Positions 1 to 9,314 are shown, counted from the stretch's first letter. The stretch is 64,000 bases of DNA from Mesorhizobium sp. LSJC280B00 (GCF_000502835.1 NZ_AYVL01000014.1:27533-91532), one strand, 5' to 3'. Program-made: numbers and translations. The notes: a model not told the origin generated them from the sequence alone.

Positions 1-1
1 G

Positions 2-271
2 ATGGCGATCGAAGACGCGGTAACCCTTGCCGGTTTCGTTGCCACCTCGCCTGCCGATCTCAGCAGCGCGCTTGTCGCCTGGGAACAGGCGCGGCGGCCG
101 CGCGTCGCCCAGGTCGCCCGCCGCGGCGCCGTCAATCGCCTCGCCTGGCATGCGGCCGGGCCGGTGGCGATGGCCCGCAACCTGTTCCTGGCGATGCGCT
201 CGCCCGAAAAACTCGCCGCCGATCTCGACTGGCTCTATGGCTGGCGGGCGTTGGACGATGGCGCGCGATGA
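2..271 (+). CDS. FAD-dependent monooxygenase, C-terminal fragment
   Basis: This is the 3' end of a gene cut by the left edge of the window. The frame is open from the edge, and its first residues, AIEDAVTLA, match the conserved segment after the flavin-contacting glycines of group A flavin hydroxylases (salicylate/kynurenine hydroxylase type, usually G-A-x-M-A-I-E-D-A). The rest is the family's helical C-terminal tail, with an ARRPRV stretch about 30 residues in and a WLYGW motif near the end. The ATG at position 2 is therefore almost certainly internal. The substrate cannot be judged from this fragment. Confidence 0.7.
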   Translation: MAIEDAVTLAGFVATSPADLSSALVAWEQARRPRVAQVARRGAVNRLAWHAAGPVAMARNLFLAMRSPEKLAADLDWLYGWRALDDGAR

Positions 272-298
272 TACGCACGACAGGCTGGCGGGACAGCG

Positions 299-455
299 CC
301 TCTCTCTGTCCTGCCGGACATCTCCCCCACTTGGGGGGAGATTGGCCATCACATTGGCTTTCGCCAATCTTCAAGGTTGCATGACCTAGCAAGGCGTCGA
401 AGCCGCTAATCTCCCCCCTCGTGGGGGAGATGTCCGGCAGGACAGAGGGGGGCGC
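299..455. repeat. Inverted-repeat element, family A (about 46-bp arms)
   Basis: The gap between the monooxygenase and the DUF2459 gene contains two long, nearly complementary arms, about 299-343 and 409-455, separated by about 65 bp. Each arm contains a smaller hairpin of C and G tracts (CTCCCCC...GGGGGAG) next to the shared core TGTCCTGCCGGACATC. A single arm recurs at 29519-29566. There is no coding potential. This resembles the small palindromic intergenic elements common in rhizobial chromosomes, and could be a non-autonomous mobile repeat or an mRNA-end hairpin. Confidence 0.75.
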
Positions 456-489
456 GAAGGATCGCGGCGTTGATCAGCCGGAACCCTCT

Positions 490-1161
490 TCAATTGTAAA
501 GCCGCATCGACAGGCCGAGCGAGGCCGGCAGCGGATTCCACCAGCCGGTGCGCAACCCGGCCGTGCGCAGTGCCGCCGCCGTCCAGGTGTTGCAGCCGAC
601 CAGCGCGTTGAAATGGCCATTGGCTTCGAAGAACCGATCGAAGCGGGAATAGGCCGCACTCTCGATCGGGATGGCCCCGTTCGGCCCCTGCCGGAAGCTT
701 GCCGCAATGTAATCTAGCAGCGCCGTAAACCGCTCCTCGCCGATGTCGAAGCTAGCGACGTCGCGATGCGGCTCGGCGATGTCGACGGAAATGTCGACAT
801 GCATTGCCGAGGCATCGACCGTCAGCGCCTTCATCACCGGCACCGCCTTCAGCTCCGACCAGGTCGGCGTCTCCAGATAGAAGGCGCGGCCGCCCCAGCC
901 GAAGACGATGTAGCGGACCTCCGCCATGTCTGCTGGAATGCCGGCATCGACCAGGAAATGGAAGCGCCGGCGCACATCGTCGTCGACCGGGATGGCGATG
1001 TCGGTGTGGATCGGATTTTGCAGCATCAGGATACGGTGGCTTGTGCCGATCGGATCGGCAACGGCCGCCGGCCAGAGCGGGCGCGGCAGCAGCGTGCCCA
1101 GCGCCACCGCAAGGACTGCTGCAACGACCAGCAGGCCAAGAAAACGGGCAAGCTTCTTCAT
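490..1161 (-). CDS. DUF2459 / TIGR02117 family membrane-anchored protein
   Basis: The product is about 223 aa. It starts with MKKLARFLGLL and one hydrophobic segment (residues 3-25, signal anchor or signal peptide), followed by a mostly periplasmic domain. The motifs HTDIAIPV, VFGWGGRAFYLETPTW and CNTWTAAALRTAG are those of the DUF2459 family, sometimes found near urease genes but of unknown function. No urease gene is seen here. The frame extends 18 nt upstream to a TTG, but the ATG at 1161 is preferred because the hydrophobic segment then begins at the N-terminus. The family is recognised by memory of its motifs. Confidence 0.7.
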   Translation of the reverse strand: MKKLARFLGLLVVAAVLAVALGTLLPRPLWPAAVADPIGTSHRILMLQNPIHTDIAIPVDDDVRRRFHFLVDAGIPADMAEVRYIVFGWGGRAFYLETPTWSELKAVPVMKALTVDASAMHVDISVDIAEPHRDVASFDIGEERFTALLDYIAASFRQGPNGAIPIESAAYSRFDRFFEANGHFNALVGCNTWTAAALRTAGLRTGWWNPLPASLGLSMRLYN

Positions 1162-1237
1162 GGGGAAGGCATAGACCAAGCAATGTTCAAGGTGAAGCCT
1201 CTCCGGAAATTGAACAGCTGACTTAGAGCTTGACGCG

Positions 1238-1256
1238 TATCCTCCCCGGGAGGATA
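1238..1256. promoter_or_regulatory. Probable DmeR operator (perfect 9+1+9 palindrome)
   Basis: TATCCTCCC (1238-1246), one C, then GGGAGGATA (1248-1256) form a perfect palindrome ending 10 bp before the dmeR start codon. AT-rich ends around a C/G tract are typical of operators bound by RcnR/CsoR-family metal sensors. The position suggests repression of dmeR-dmeF and the NicO gene until cobalt or nickel binds the repressor. Binding by DmeR is inferred. Confidence 0.6.
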
Positions 1257-1266
1257 TGCTGAAGGC

Positions 1267-1530
1267 ATGTCAGATCATCTCCACGCTTCGCATCCTTCCA
1301 TCGTAAAGCGCCTGAAGCGCGCGCAAGGCCACCTTGCGGCGGTGCTGGCGATGATCGAGGCGCATCGCCCTTGCGTTGACCTGGCGCAGCAGCTTCATGC
1401 CGTCGAAAGGGCCATCAGCAGCGCCAAGCGCGAGCTGATCAACGATCACATCGAGCATTGCCTGACGGACAGCGTGGAAACCGGCGGCAACTCGCTGGCG
1501 GAACTTAAGCAGCTGGCGAAATATCTATGA
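1267..1530 (+). CDS. dmeR: CsoR/RcnR-family metal-sensing repressor (DmeR-like)
   Basis: This 87-aa all-helical protein matches the CsoR/RcnR/FrmR family, with KRLKRAQGHL at residues 14-23. Cys36, His61 and Cys65 occupy the three classical metal-binding positions, and an N-terminal histidine cluster (His4, His6, His9) could add a fourth ligand, as in nickel/cobalt sensors. It precedes a DmeF-type exporter and overlaps it by 4 nt (ATGA), the arrangement known as dmeRF in rhizobia. The start is supported by a GAAGG ribosome site. It probably represses its own operon through the palindrome at 1238-1256; the metal is inferred from the neighbours. Confidence 0.85.
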   Translation: MSDHLHASHPSIVKRLKRAQGHLAAVLAMIEAHRPCVDLAQQLHAVERAISSAKRELINDHIEHCLTDSVETGGNSLAELKQLAKYL

Positions 1531-2549
1531 ATGCCATCGTAGTCCCCATTCTGGAATGGCTCGGGTTCGGCTCGCACGCCGCACATCATCACGGCGGTCA
1601 CGGTCCGCACGGTCACAGCCATGGCGTCATCGACGCGACAATTGCCACCACCGACCGGGGCATCTGGGCAATCAAATGGTCGTTCGTGATCCTGGCCATC
1701 ACCGCGGCATTGCAGATGGTCGTGGTTGCGTTGTCGGGGAGCGTGGCATTGCTGGCCGATACGATCCATAACATCGGCGATGCGACCACGGCGATCCCGC
1801 TATGGATTGCGTTCGTGCTGGCGCGGCGCAAGCCGTCGCGGATCTTCACGTATGGCTTGGGCCGGGTCGAGGATCTGGCCGGCATCATCATCGTGCTCAT
1901 CATTCTGTTCAGCGCTGTGGTCGCTGCCTACCAAGCCATCGACAGGCTGATCAATCCACAAGTGGTGACACACCTCGGCTGGCTGACTGCGGCGGGCATT
2001 GTCGGCTTCCTCGGCAACGAGGCGGTTGCCGTGTTCCGTATCCGCGTCGGTCGCGAAATCAACAGCGCGGCACTGATTGCCGACGGCTACCATGCCCGCA
2101 CAGATGGACTTACCAGCCTTGCCGTGGTCATCGGAGCCATCGGCGTCTGGTTCGGCTTTTCCTTGGCCGATCCGATCGTCGGTCTGCTGATCACGATTGC
2201 GATCTTCGGTATCGTCTGGCAATCGGCCCGCTCGGTGCTGACCCGCATGCTGGATGGAATCGAACCCGGTGTGATGGACGACATCCGACATGCCGCCGAG
2301 CATGTTCCGGGCGCGCGCATTGTCGATGCCAAGGCGCGCTGGATCGGTCATAGATTGCACGCCGACATCGCAATTGCCGCGGACGAAACCCTGCCGCTGT
2401 CGGCGGCGAACAAGATCGCCGCAGCGCTGAAGGACGAACTATCCCAGCATATGCCGGCCCTGGCTGAGGCGAATGTGCGGTTTTCAACGGAACGTGGAGA
2501 GAACGACCATCCTCACGAGCACACGCATGACCACGGCCACATGCACTGA
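1527..2549 (+). CDS. dmeF: Cation diffusion facilitator, cobalt/nickel exporter DmeF
   Basis: The product is 340 aa with about six membrane segments. The transport-site motifs are HNIGD (His81-Asp85, helix 2) and YHARTD (His189-Asp193, helix 5), typical of CDF metal/proton antiporters. The N-terminal region (residues 17-32) and the last 15 residues are very rich in histidine, as in DmeF proteins that export Co2+ and Ni2+. A cytoplasmic C-terminal dimerisation domain follows the membrane part. The start overlaps the dmeR stop, so the two genes are probably translationally coupled. Metal preference is inferred from the His-rich tails and the NicO gene downstream. Confidence 0.88.
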   Translation: MNAIVVPILEWLGFGSHAAHHHGGHGPHGHSHGVIDATIATTDRGIWAIKWSFVILAITAALQMVVVALSGSVALLADTIHNIGDATTAIPLWIAFVLARRKPSRIFTYGLGRVEDLAGIIIVLIILFSAVVAAYQAIDRLINPQVVTHLGWLTAAGIVGFLGNEAVAVFRIRVGREINSAALIADGYHARTDGLTSLAVVIGAIGVWFGFSLADPIVGLLITIAIFGIVWQSARSVLTRMLDGIEPGVMDDIRHAAEHVPGARIVDAKARWIGHRLHADIAIAADETLPLSAANKIAAALKDELSQHMPALAEANVRFSTERGENDHPHEHTHDHGHMH

Positions 2550-2579
2550 CGCTCGCCGATTTTCTGCTAGTCTCGTCCG

Positions 2580-3293
2580 ATGTTCCAGACGCTCGTCGAA
2601 TTTCAGCGCACGATCTATCTGACGCTCGGCGAACAGATCAAGCTGCTTGCGGCCGGAGGCAATTGGCTGGCGTTCATGGCCTTCCTGCCGATGGGCGTCG
2701 TGTTCGGGGCTGCCCATGCGCTGACGCCGGGGCACAGCAAGGCCGTCCTGGCGACGTATCTTGCCGGTTCGGATGCGAAGGTCTCGCGTGGTCTGCTCGT
2801 ATCTATTACGCTATCGTTCACGCATGTGACGATTGCCGTTCTGATTGCGGCTCTCTCGCTGCCATTGGTCTCAATAGCATTGGGCAGCGTCGGCCGCGCT
2901 CCGCTTCTGGAGCACATCAGTCGCGGGCTGCTCGGCCTCATCGGCGTCTGGATGCTCTGGCGCGCTTTGAGCCACAGCCATCACCACAGGCACGAGGGCG
3001 AGGCTGTCGGCGTCATGGCAGGCCTGATCCCTTGTCCGCTTACGCTTTTCGCGATGACTTTCGCGATGTCCAGGGATGTTCCGGCAGCGGGCGTCCTGTT
3101 TGCCATCACCATGATGGTCGGCGTGGCGCTGACGCTGTCCTGCGTCGCCGTGTTGTCGATCGTGTTTCGCGAACGGCTTGTACAGTTTTTCGCGCGCCAG
3201 CCACGGCTGTTCGAAACCATCTCCCGGGCCATCGAGGGCGCCGCCGGTCTCGCCCTTGCCGGCGTCGCTGTCTGGCAGATCACCTCAGCTTGA
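2580..3293 (+). CDS. NicO-family nickel/cobalt efflux protein (RcnA-like)
   Basis: The product is 237 aa with about six membrane segments. HALTPGHSK (residues 46-54) and LIPCPLT (149-155) are signature motifs of the NicO/RcnA transporters, and a His-rich loop (HSHHHRH, 132-138) probably gathers metal on the cytoplasmic side. The gene lies 30 bp after dmeF on the same strand and is probably cotranscribed, giving the cell two different exporters under one metal-responsive repressor. It is somewhat shorter than E. coli RcnA. Cobalt/nickel specificity is inferred. Confidence 0.82.
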   Translation: MFQTLVEFQRTIYLTLGEQIKLLAAGGNWLAFMAFLPMGVVFGAAHALTPGHSKAVLATYLAGSDAKVSRGLLVSITLSFTHVTIAVLIAALSLPLVSIALGSVGRAPLLEHISRGLLGLIGVWMLWRALSHSHHHRHEGEAVGVMAGLIPCPLTLFAMTFAMSRDVPAAGVLFAITMMVGVALTLSCVAVLSIVFRERLVQFFARQPRLFETISRAIEGAAGLALAGVAVWQITSA

Positions 3294-3455
3294 GAGAAAA
3301 TTTGGCCCCAGCCACTGCATGGCGTCCGGGCCGGTGCACCGGCTGGAACGAGCCTAGGCGACGCCGGGCGCACGGTCAGCGCTCGTCGAATACGCGCGAA
3401 GCCAGCAAGACAGAGAGCCCGGTCCGCCGGTCTTGTCCCGAACCGGCGTACAGGA

Positions 3456-4259
3456 TCAGTGCAGGATCTGCGACAGGAACAGCTTCGTGCGCTCATGGCG
3501 CGGGTGGTCGAAGAACTCGGCCGGCGTGTTCTGCTCGACGATCTGACCCTGATCCATAAAGATCACCCGGTTGGCGACTTTGCGCGCAAAGCCCATTTCG
3601 TGGGTGACGCAGAGCATGGTCATGCCTTCCTCGGCCAGCCCGACCATCGTCTCTAGCACTTCCTTGATCATTTCCGGGTCGAGAGCCGAGGTCGGCTCAT
3701 CGAACAGCATGATACGCGGGTTCATGCACAGCGAGCGGGCGATCGCCACGCGCTGTTGCTGGCCGCCGGAAAGCTGGCCGGGATATTTGTTGGCCTGTTC
3801 CGGGATCTTGACGCGCTTGAGGAAATGCATGGCGATTTCCTCGGCCTGTTTCCGCGGCATCTTGCGCACCCAGATCGGCGCCAGCGTGCAATTTTCCAGA
3901 ATGGTCAGATGCGGGAACAGGTTGAAGTGCTGGAACACCATGCCGACCTCGCGGCGCACCTCGTCGATCTTCTTCAGATCGTTGGTCAGTTCCTTGCCGT
4001 CGACTATAATCTTGCCCTTCTGGTGTTCCTCCAGTCGGTTGATGCAGCGGATCATCGTCGATTTGCCGGAGCCCGACGGGCCGCAGATGACGATGCGCTC
4101 GCCGCGCATCACCTTTAGATTGATGTCCTTCAGCACATGGAATTCGCCGTACCATTTGTGCATGGCGATGATGTCGATGGCGACATCGGTGGTGGAAATA
4201 TGCATCTTGGCGGCATTGACCTTGATCTCTTCCGCGCTGACGGCGTTTTCTATGGCCAT
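3456..4259 (-). CDS. aapP: General L-amino acid ABC transporter, ATP-binding subunit AapP
   Basis: The product is 267 aa. Walker [10 protein letters not shown] is at residues 60-68, the signature LSGGQ at 163-167 and Walker B MLFDEP at about 184-189. It is the ATPase of the polar amino acid uptake family and the last gene of the aapJQMP operon, 16 bp after aapM. An N-terminal extension of about 25 residues precedes the nucleotide-binding domain. In rhizobia this system takes up a broad range of L-amino acids and influences amino-acid efflux and symbiosis. A GGGGA ribosome site precedes the ATG. Confidence 0.95.
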   Translation of the reverse strand: MAIENAVSAEEIKVNAAKMHISTTDVAIDIIAMHKWYGEFHVLKDINLKVMRGERIVICGPSGSGKSTMIRCINRLEEHQKGKIIVDGKELTNDLKKIDEVRREVGMVFQHFNLFPHLTILENCTLAPIWVRKMPRKQAEEIAMHFLKRVKIPEQANKYPGQLSGGQQQRVAIARSLCMNPRIMLFDEPTSALDPEMIKEVLETMVGLAEEGMTMLCVTHEMGFARKVANRVIFMDQGQIVEQNTPAEFFDHPRHERTKLFLSQILH

Positions 4260-4275
4260 GACAAGGTCCCCTTTT

Positions 4276-5433
4276 TTAGCGTTTGTGGCCGGTGTCGAGA
4301 CGGCGTTCCGTGTACATTGAATAGCGCGACATGCCGAAGCAGAACAGCCAGAAGATGAAGGCCGCGAAGACCAGGCCGGATCTGGCCGTCTGCGGCGTCG
4401 CCCAATTGGCGTCGGAGAAGTTCTGCTTGACGATGCCGAGGAGGTCGAACATCGAGATGACGATGACCAGGCTGGTGTCCTTGAACATGCCGATGAAGGT
4501 GTTGACGATGCCGGGAATGACCAGCTTCAGCGCCTGCGGCATGACGACCAGACCCATCTTCTGCCAGTAGCTGAGGCCGAGCGAATCGGCGCCCTCATAC
4601 TGGCCTTTGGGGATCGCCTGCAGGCCGCCGCGCACCACTTCGGCCATGTAGGCGGCGGCAAACAGCGACACGCCGATCAGCGCGCGCAGGAACTTGTCGA
4701 AGCTGACGCCGGCCGGCAGGAACAGCGGCAGCATCACGCTGGCAAAGAACAGCACCGTAATCAGCGGGATGCCGCGTACCGTCTCGATGAAGATCACGCA
4801 CAGCAGCTTGACGATCGGCATGTTCGAGCGCCGGCCGAGCGCCAGCACGATGCCGACCGGCAGCGACACAGCTATGCCGACAAAGGACAGGCTGAGTGTC
4901 ACCAGCAGTCCACCCCAGAGCGGGGTTTCGACATAGGGCAGGCCGAACATGCCGCCGATCAGCAGAACGAAGGCGACGACCGGCAGTGCAAAAAAGAGAA
5001 GAATGGCATTCAGCCCCTTGCGCGGTACGCGCGGAATGAGCAGCGGCACCAGCAGCGCCACGAACAGGATGGCCACCAGGATCGGGCGCCAACGCTCTTC
5101 CAGGGGATAGCGGCCGAACATGAACTGGCCGAACTTGGCGTTGACGAAAGCCCAGCAGGCGCCGGTCCAGCCGTCCGACTGGATGCCGCCCTGCGCCACG
5201 GTGGCGCAGACCGTGCGGTCCGGTCCCGTCCACTGGGCGTTGATGAAAGCCCAATTGACGATCTGCGGCAGGATCATGGCAACCAGCACGATGCCGATGA
5301 TGGTCAGGATGGCGTCGCCGGTCGATGCGATCAGATTCTTGCGGACCCAGGCGGTGAGGCCGCGCTCGCTCGACGGCGCCGGCTGCGCCAGCGCCATCTC
5401 CGTCCGCACCCAGGACATATCGTGCTCTTGCAT
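4276..5433 (-). CDS. aapM: General L-amino acid ABC transporter, permease AapM
   Basis: The product is 385 aa and begins [10 protein letters not shown]. An N-terminal helix and a long periplasmic insert precede the core permease domain, which contains the EAA-like loop ([20 protein letters not shown]). Extra N-terminal segments are typical of AapM compared with HisM-type permeases. The ATG at 5433, 4 nt after the aapQ stop and behind a GAGAGG ribosome site, is chosen over an upstream in-frame extension that would run into aapQ. It pairs with AapQ to form the channel. Confidence 0.93.
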   Translation of the reverse strand: MQEHDMSWVRTEMALAQPAPSSERGLTAWVRKNLIASTGDAILTIIGIVLVAMILPQIVNWAFINAQWTGPDRTVCATVAQGGIQSDGWTGACWAFVNAKFGQFMFGRYPLEERWRPILVAILFVALLVPLLIPRVPRKGLNAILLFFALPVVAFVLLIGGMFGLPYVETPLWGGLLVTLSLSFVGIAVSLPVGIVLALGRRSNMPIVKLLCVIFIETVRGIPLITVLFFASVMLPLFLPAGVSFDKFLRALIGVSLFAAAYMAEVVRGGLQAIPKGQYEGADSLGLSYWQKMGLVVMPQALKLVIPGIVNTFIGMFKDTSLVIVISMFDLLGIVKQNFSDANWATPQTARSGLVFAAFIFWLFCFGMSRYSMYTERRLDTGHKR

Positions 5434-5437
5434 GGCC

Positions 5438-6625
5438 CTACCTCTCCACCAGCGCCATCCTGGCATTGACGACGTTCATGATCGCCGACGTGATCAGGCT
5501 GAGCGCCAGGTACACCGCCATCATGATCACCACGCCTTCGACTGCCTGCCCGGTCTGATTCAAGACCGTGCCGGCCGTCGCCGTCAGGTCCGGATAGCCG
5601 ATGGCGATGGCGAGCGAGGAATTCTTGGTCAGGTTGAGATACTGGCTGGTCAGCGGCGGAATAACGATGCGCATCGCCTGCGGCACGACGACAAGCCTGA
5701 GGATCGATCCCGAGCGCAGCCCGAGTGCCGCGGCCGCCTCGGTCTGGCCTGCGCTGACGCCCCTGATGCCGGCGCGCACGATCTCGGCGATAAAGGCGGC
5801 CGTATAGCAGGACAACGCCAGATAGAGTGACAGGAACTCGGGCCTGACCTGAAAGCCACCGACGAGATTGAAGGTCGACTGCTTTGGAAATTCAAAGCTC
5901 AGCGGAAAGCCGCTCAGCGCGTAGGCCAGCAGCGGCAGGCCGACGATCAACGCCATGGATGTCCAGAACACCGGGAATGGCTGTCCCGTCGCCATCTGCC
6001 GCTGCCGCGCCTTGCGGGCGACGAACCAGGCCATGGCGATGCCGAGGAGCAGTGCGACCAGGATCAGCCAGGAGCCCTCGCCCCATATAGCGCGGGGAAA
6101 ATAGAAGCCGCGCTGGTTGAGAAAGGAGCCGAACGGCAGATTGATGCTCTCGCGCGGCGGCGGCAGCACGGCGAGCACGCCGGAATACCAGAAGAAGATG
6201 ACCAGCAGCGGCGGGATGTTGCGGAACACTTCGACATAAACGGTGCAGATCTTCCTGATCAGCCAGTTATGCGACAGCCGGCCGATGCCGACGATGAAAC
6301 CGATGATGGTGGCGGTGATGATGCCGACGACGGCAACGATCACGGTGTTGATAAAGCCAACCAGGATGGCACGGAAATAGGTCGAATCCGATGAATAAGC
6401 GATGGCGCTTTCGCTGATGTCGAAGCCGGCGCGGCCCTTAAGAAAGCCGAAGCCGGAAGCGATGTGCAGCCGCGTCAAATTGGCGATGACGTTGTGGGTA
6501 ACCCACCAGACACCAGCTACCAGCAGGACGAGGACCAGTGCTTGAAAGAATATGCCGCGGACGCGCGGATCATTGATGAAGGAACCGCGGCTTGGCTCCT
6601 CGCGAAGAACTTCCTGCGATGCCAT
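5438..6625 (-). CDS. aapQ: General L-amino acid ABC transporter, permease AapQ
   Basis: The product is 395 aa from the ATG at 6625, which follows an AGGGGA ribosome site; the open frame extends 57 nt further but would read through the intercistronic stem-loop. It has the AapQ arrangement: an N-terminal membrane segment, a periplasmic region, and a conserved permease core with the EAA-like loop ([20 protein letters not shown]). It is the second gene of aapJQMP and partners AapM. Confidence 0.93.
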   Translation of the reverse strand: MASQEVLREEPSRGSFINDPRVRGIFFQALVLVLLVAGVWWVTHNVIANLTRLHIASGFGFLKGRAGFDISESAIAYSSDSTYFRAILVGFINTVIVAVVGIITATIIGFIVGIGRLSHNWLIRKICTVYVEVFRNIPPLLVIFFWYSGVLAVLPPPRESINLPFGSFLNQRGFYFPRAIWGEGSWLILVALLLGIAMAWFVARKARQRQMATGQPFPVFWTSMALIVGLPLLAYALSGFPLSFEFPKQSTFNLVGGFQVRPEFLSLYLALSCYTAAFIAEIVRAGIRGVSAGQTEAAAALGLRSGSILRLVVVPQAMRIVIPPLTSQYLNLTKNSSLAIAIGYPDLTATAGTVLNQTGQAVEGVVIMMAVYLALSLITSAIMNVVNARMALVER

Positions 6626-6649
6626 TCGACAGTCCCCTGGAAAGAGAGA

Positions 6650-6676
6650 CCGGAAGGCAGACGATCTGCCTTCCGG
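6650..6676 (-). terminator. aapJ-aapQ intercistronic stem-loop
   Basis: Two perfectly complementary 12-nt arms (6650-6661 and 6665-6676) with a 3-nt loop lie between the aapJ stop and the aapQ start. On the minus strand the stem is followed by TCTCTCTTTC, an imperfect U tract. Stem-loops here commonly protect the 3' end of the binding-protein mRNA or partly terminate transcription, so that the periplasmic protein is made in excess over the permeases. Which applies here is inferred. Confidence 0.8.
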
Positions 6677-6688
6677 ATCCATTTTCGA

Positions 6689-7717
6689 TCAGCGGATCGG
6701 CGGAGCGTACTGCAGGCCACCCTTGGTCCACAGCGCGTTGATGCCGCGGGCGATCTTCAGCGGGCTGCCGGAGCCGACATTGCGTTCGAACATCTCGCCG
6801 TAATTGCCGACGGCCTTGACGATGTTGACGACCCAGTCGTTGGAGACGCCTAGATCGGTGCCGATCTTGGTGTCGGCTTCCTGGCCGAGCACGCGCTTGA
6901 TCTCGGGATTGTCCGAGTTCTTCATCTCGTCGACATTGGCCTGGGTGATGCCCAGTTCCTCGGCGTTGAGCAGCGCGAAATAGGTCCACTTGACGATGTG
7001 GTACCACTGGTCGTCACCCTGGCGCACGGCCGGCCCAAGCGGCTCCTTGGAGATGATCTCGGGCAACACGACGTGGTCGGCCGGCGAGCTGAGCGTCAGG
7101 CGAATGCCGTAGAGACCCGACTGGTCGGTGGTGTAGACGTCGCAGCGGCCGGCGTCATATGCGGCGTTGACCTCATCCAGCTTTTCGAAAACGACGGGGT
7201 TGTACTCCATCTTGTTCGACTTGAAATAGTCGGCAAGGTTGAGCTCGGTCGTGGTGCCGCTCTGCACACACACCGCCGCGCCCGAAAGCTGCAGTGCCGA
7301 ATTCACGCCCGGAAGCTTCTTGGCGTTGATCATGAAGCCCTGACCGTCATAATAGGTGACGCCGACGAAGTTCAGGCCAAGCGCCGTATCGCGGTTGATG
7401 GTCCAGGTGGTGTTGCGCGACAGGATGTCGACCTCGCCCGACTGCAGCGCGGTGAACCGCTCCTTGGCGCTGAGCGGCGTGAACTTGACTTTGGTGCCAT
7501 CGCCGAAGACGGCGGCCGCCACGGCGCGGCAGAAATCCACATCGATGCCTTTCCATTCACCCTTGTCGTCAGGCGCCGCGAAGCCAGCAAGACCCGTATT
7601 GGTGCCGCACTGGATGAAGCCTTTCGCCTTGACATCGTCGAGCGTGCTCGCCGATGCGGCCGAAGCCGCGAATCCAAACGCGGCGGCGCCCAAAAGGCCG
7701 ATTGCAATGTGTTTCAT
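6689..7717 (-). CDS. aapJ: General L-amino acid ABC transporter, periplasmic binding protein AapJ
   Basis: The product is 342 aa. A clear signal peptide (about residues 1-23, ending ASAAS-ASA) precedes a family 3 solute-binding domain starting TLDDVKAKGFIQCGTNTGLAGF, with the GIDVDFCRAVAAAVFGD segment typical of AapJ. It binds polar L-amino acids in the periplasm and delivers them to AapQM. It is the first gene of the operon, so the main promoter should lie upstream of 7717. A stem-loop directly follows its stop codon. Confidence 0.94.
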   Translation of the reverse strand: MKHIAIGLLGAAAFGFAASAASASTLDDVKAKGFIQCGTNTGLAGFAAPDDKGEWKGIDVDFCRAVAAAVFGDGTKVKFTPLSAKERFTALQSGEVDILSRNTTWTINRDTALGLNFVGVTYYDGQGFMINAKKLPGVNSALQLSGAAVCVQSGTTTELNLADYFKSNKMEYNPVVFEKLDEVNAAYDAGRCDVYTTDQSGLYGIRLTLSSPADHVVLPEIISKEPLGPAVRQGDDQWYHIVKWTYFALLNAEELGITQANVDEMKNSDNPEIKRVLGQEADTKIGTDLGVSNDWVVNIVKAVGNYGEMFERNVGSGSPLKIARGINALWTKGGLQYAPPIR

Positions 7718-8144
7718 GACCCACAGACCCTTTTCTGTTTTTTCCAGGCGAACCTGACTTTTTCCCGTGTGAACGCAGCTAAGTATCCCGGCCCGTTACC
7801 GGAATCCCGCATCGTCACCGACGCGCTGCCTCCCATTCACGAACAACATCGAAGGCGATTATTCCTGTGAGGTCAAGGGAAATGACCAAATCCGAAAGAC
7901 TTTGAAAACCAACCGCCTGAAATGCCTGAAATTGCAGACAAACGCGCTCGCAAATTGGTCAGCGCGCCAATAAAGCCGGCAAAGTCCGACCGTGAGTTGC
8001 CAAGCGCACTTGGCAGCCTTCCCGCGGATCCACGGCTCGTTGCTGAATTGGCATATTCAAGACCTTGGCCTGGCGAGTGCGGTGCGGTTGCGCGGCCAAT
8101 GCCGCCGCACTATGGCTAACGACCAATCCATGGGACGAAAAGCA
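7718..8144. other. Intergenic region between aapJ and metC (divergent promoters)
   Basis: These 427 bp separate the divergently transcribed aapJ and metC and must hold both promoters. The stretch near aapJ is AT-richer (runs of T at 7738-7764). I looked for a SAM-II-type riboswitch before metC, since these control sulfur genes in alphaproteobacteria, but could not recognise its conserved pseudoknot. I see no gene here. Part of 8112-8144 might be coding if metC starts further upstream. Confidence 0.5.
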
Positions 8145-9314
8145 ATGGCAAAAGACGACAGCGAGATGGGCGTCAACACGCGGCTCGCCCATTCCGGCAA
8201 CAACCCGCATGACTATTTCGGCTTCGTCAATCCGCCGGTGGTGCATGCCTCGACCGTGCTTTATCCCAATGCTGCGGCGATGGCTTCACGCAGCCAGAAA
8301 TACACCTACGGCACGCGCGGCACGCCGACTACCGATGCGCTGAACGGCGCGATCGATGCGCTGGAAGGCTCCGCCGGCACGGTCGCGGTGCCGTCGGGCC
8401 TGGCGGCGGTGACGCTGCCGCTGCTCGCCTTCCTGTCGGCCGGCGATCATCTGCTGATCGTCGATTCCGTCTATCACCCGACCCGCAACTTCGCCGACAC
8501 GATGCTGAAGCGGCTCGGCATCGAGGTCGAGTATTATGAACCGCGCATCGGCGCCGGCATCGCGGCGCTGATCAAGCCCAATACCAAGGTGGTGTTCACC
8601 GAATCGCCGGCCTCCAACACTTTCGAGGTGCAGGACATACCGGCCATCGCCAAGGCAGCGCATGCCGCCGGCGCCATCGTCATGATGGACAACACCTGGG
8701 CGACGCCGCTCTACTTTCGCCCCCTCGACCATGGCGTCGACATCTCGATCCACGCGGCGACGAAATACCCGGCCGGCCATTCCGACGTGCTGCTCGGCAC
8801 GGTGTCGGCCAACGCAGCCTGCTGGAAGCAGCTTTGCGAGACGTTCAACACGATGGGCTGCTGCGCCGGGCCGGACGACGTCTACCAGGTGCTGCGCGGC
8901 CTGCGCACCATGGGCGTGCGGCTGGAGCACCATCAAAAGAGCGCGCTTTCCCTCGCCGGCTGGCTGGAGGGTCAGCCGGGCGTAGCGCAGGTGCTGCATC
9001 CGGGGCTGCCCAGTCATCCCGACCACGCCATATGGAAGCGCGATTTTTGCGGATCGAGCGGCATCTTCTCGATCGTTCTCGCGGGCGGCGGACAGAAGCA
9101 GCAGCACGCCTTCCTCGACGCGTTGAAGTTTTTCGGCCTCGGCTATTCCTGGGGCGGCTATGAGAGCCTTGCCGTGCCGGTATTCCTTGGCGACCGCACC
9201 ATCGCCAAGGGCCCGTATGACGGGCCGCTGGTGCGCCTGCAGATCGGGCTCGAGGATGTAGGGGATTTGAAGGCCGACCTGGCGCGCGGGCTGGCGGCGG
9301 CCGCTGGGGCCTGA
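8145..9314 (+). CDS. metC: Cystathionine beta-lyase (PLP-dependent)
   Basis: The product is 389 aa, a Cys/Met-metabolism PLP enzyme. The Schiff-base lysine is Lys207 in HAATKYPAGHSD, with YTYGTRGTPT (residues 53-62) contacting cofactor and partner subunit, and MDNTWATP (181-188) supplying the Asp that binds the pyridine nitrogen. The reaction cleaves cystathionine to homocysteine, pyruvate and ammonia. The frame stays open to 7992; ATGs at 8112, 8130 and 8145 are possible. 8145 fits the usual family length and follows GGGACGAAA. The specificity is assigned by resemblance to rhizobial MetC; a related gamma-family activity cannot be excluded. Confidence 0.88.
   Translation: MAKDDSEMGVNTRLAHSGNNPHDYFGFVNPPVVHASTVLYPNAAAMASRSQKYTYGTRGTPTTDALNGAIDALEGSAGTVAVPSGLAAVTLPLLAFLSAGDHLLIVDSVYHPTRNFADTMLKRLGIEVEYYEPRIGAGIAALIKPNTKVVFTESPASNTFEVQDIPAIAKAAHAAGAIVMMDNTWATPLYFRPLDHGVDISIHAATKYPAGHSDVLLGTVSANAACWKQLCETFNTMGCCAGPDDVYQVLRGLRTMGVRLEHHQKSALSLAGWLEGQPGVAQVLHPGLPSHPDHAIWKRDFCGSSGIFSIVLAGGGQKQQHAFLDALKFFGLGYSWGGYESLAVPVFLGDRTIAKGPYDGPLVRLQIGLEDVGDLKADLARGLAAAAGA

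Noticed and set aside
3330..3343. 14-bp palindrome between the NicO gene and aapP as terminator
   Set aside because: GCCGGTGCACCGGC has no loop room and no T tract on either side; it may be coincidental in GC-rich DNA.
7718..8144. Possible SAM-II riboswitch before metC
   Set aside because: No segment with the conserved SAM-II pseudoknot sequence was recognised.
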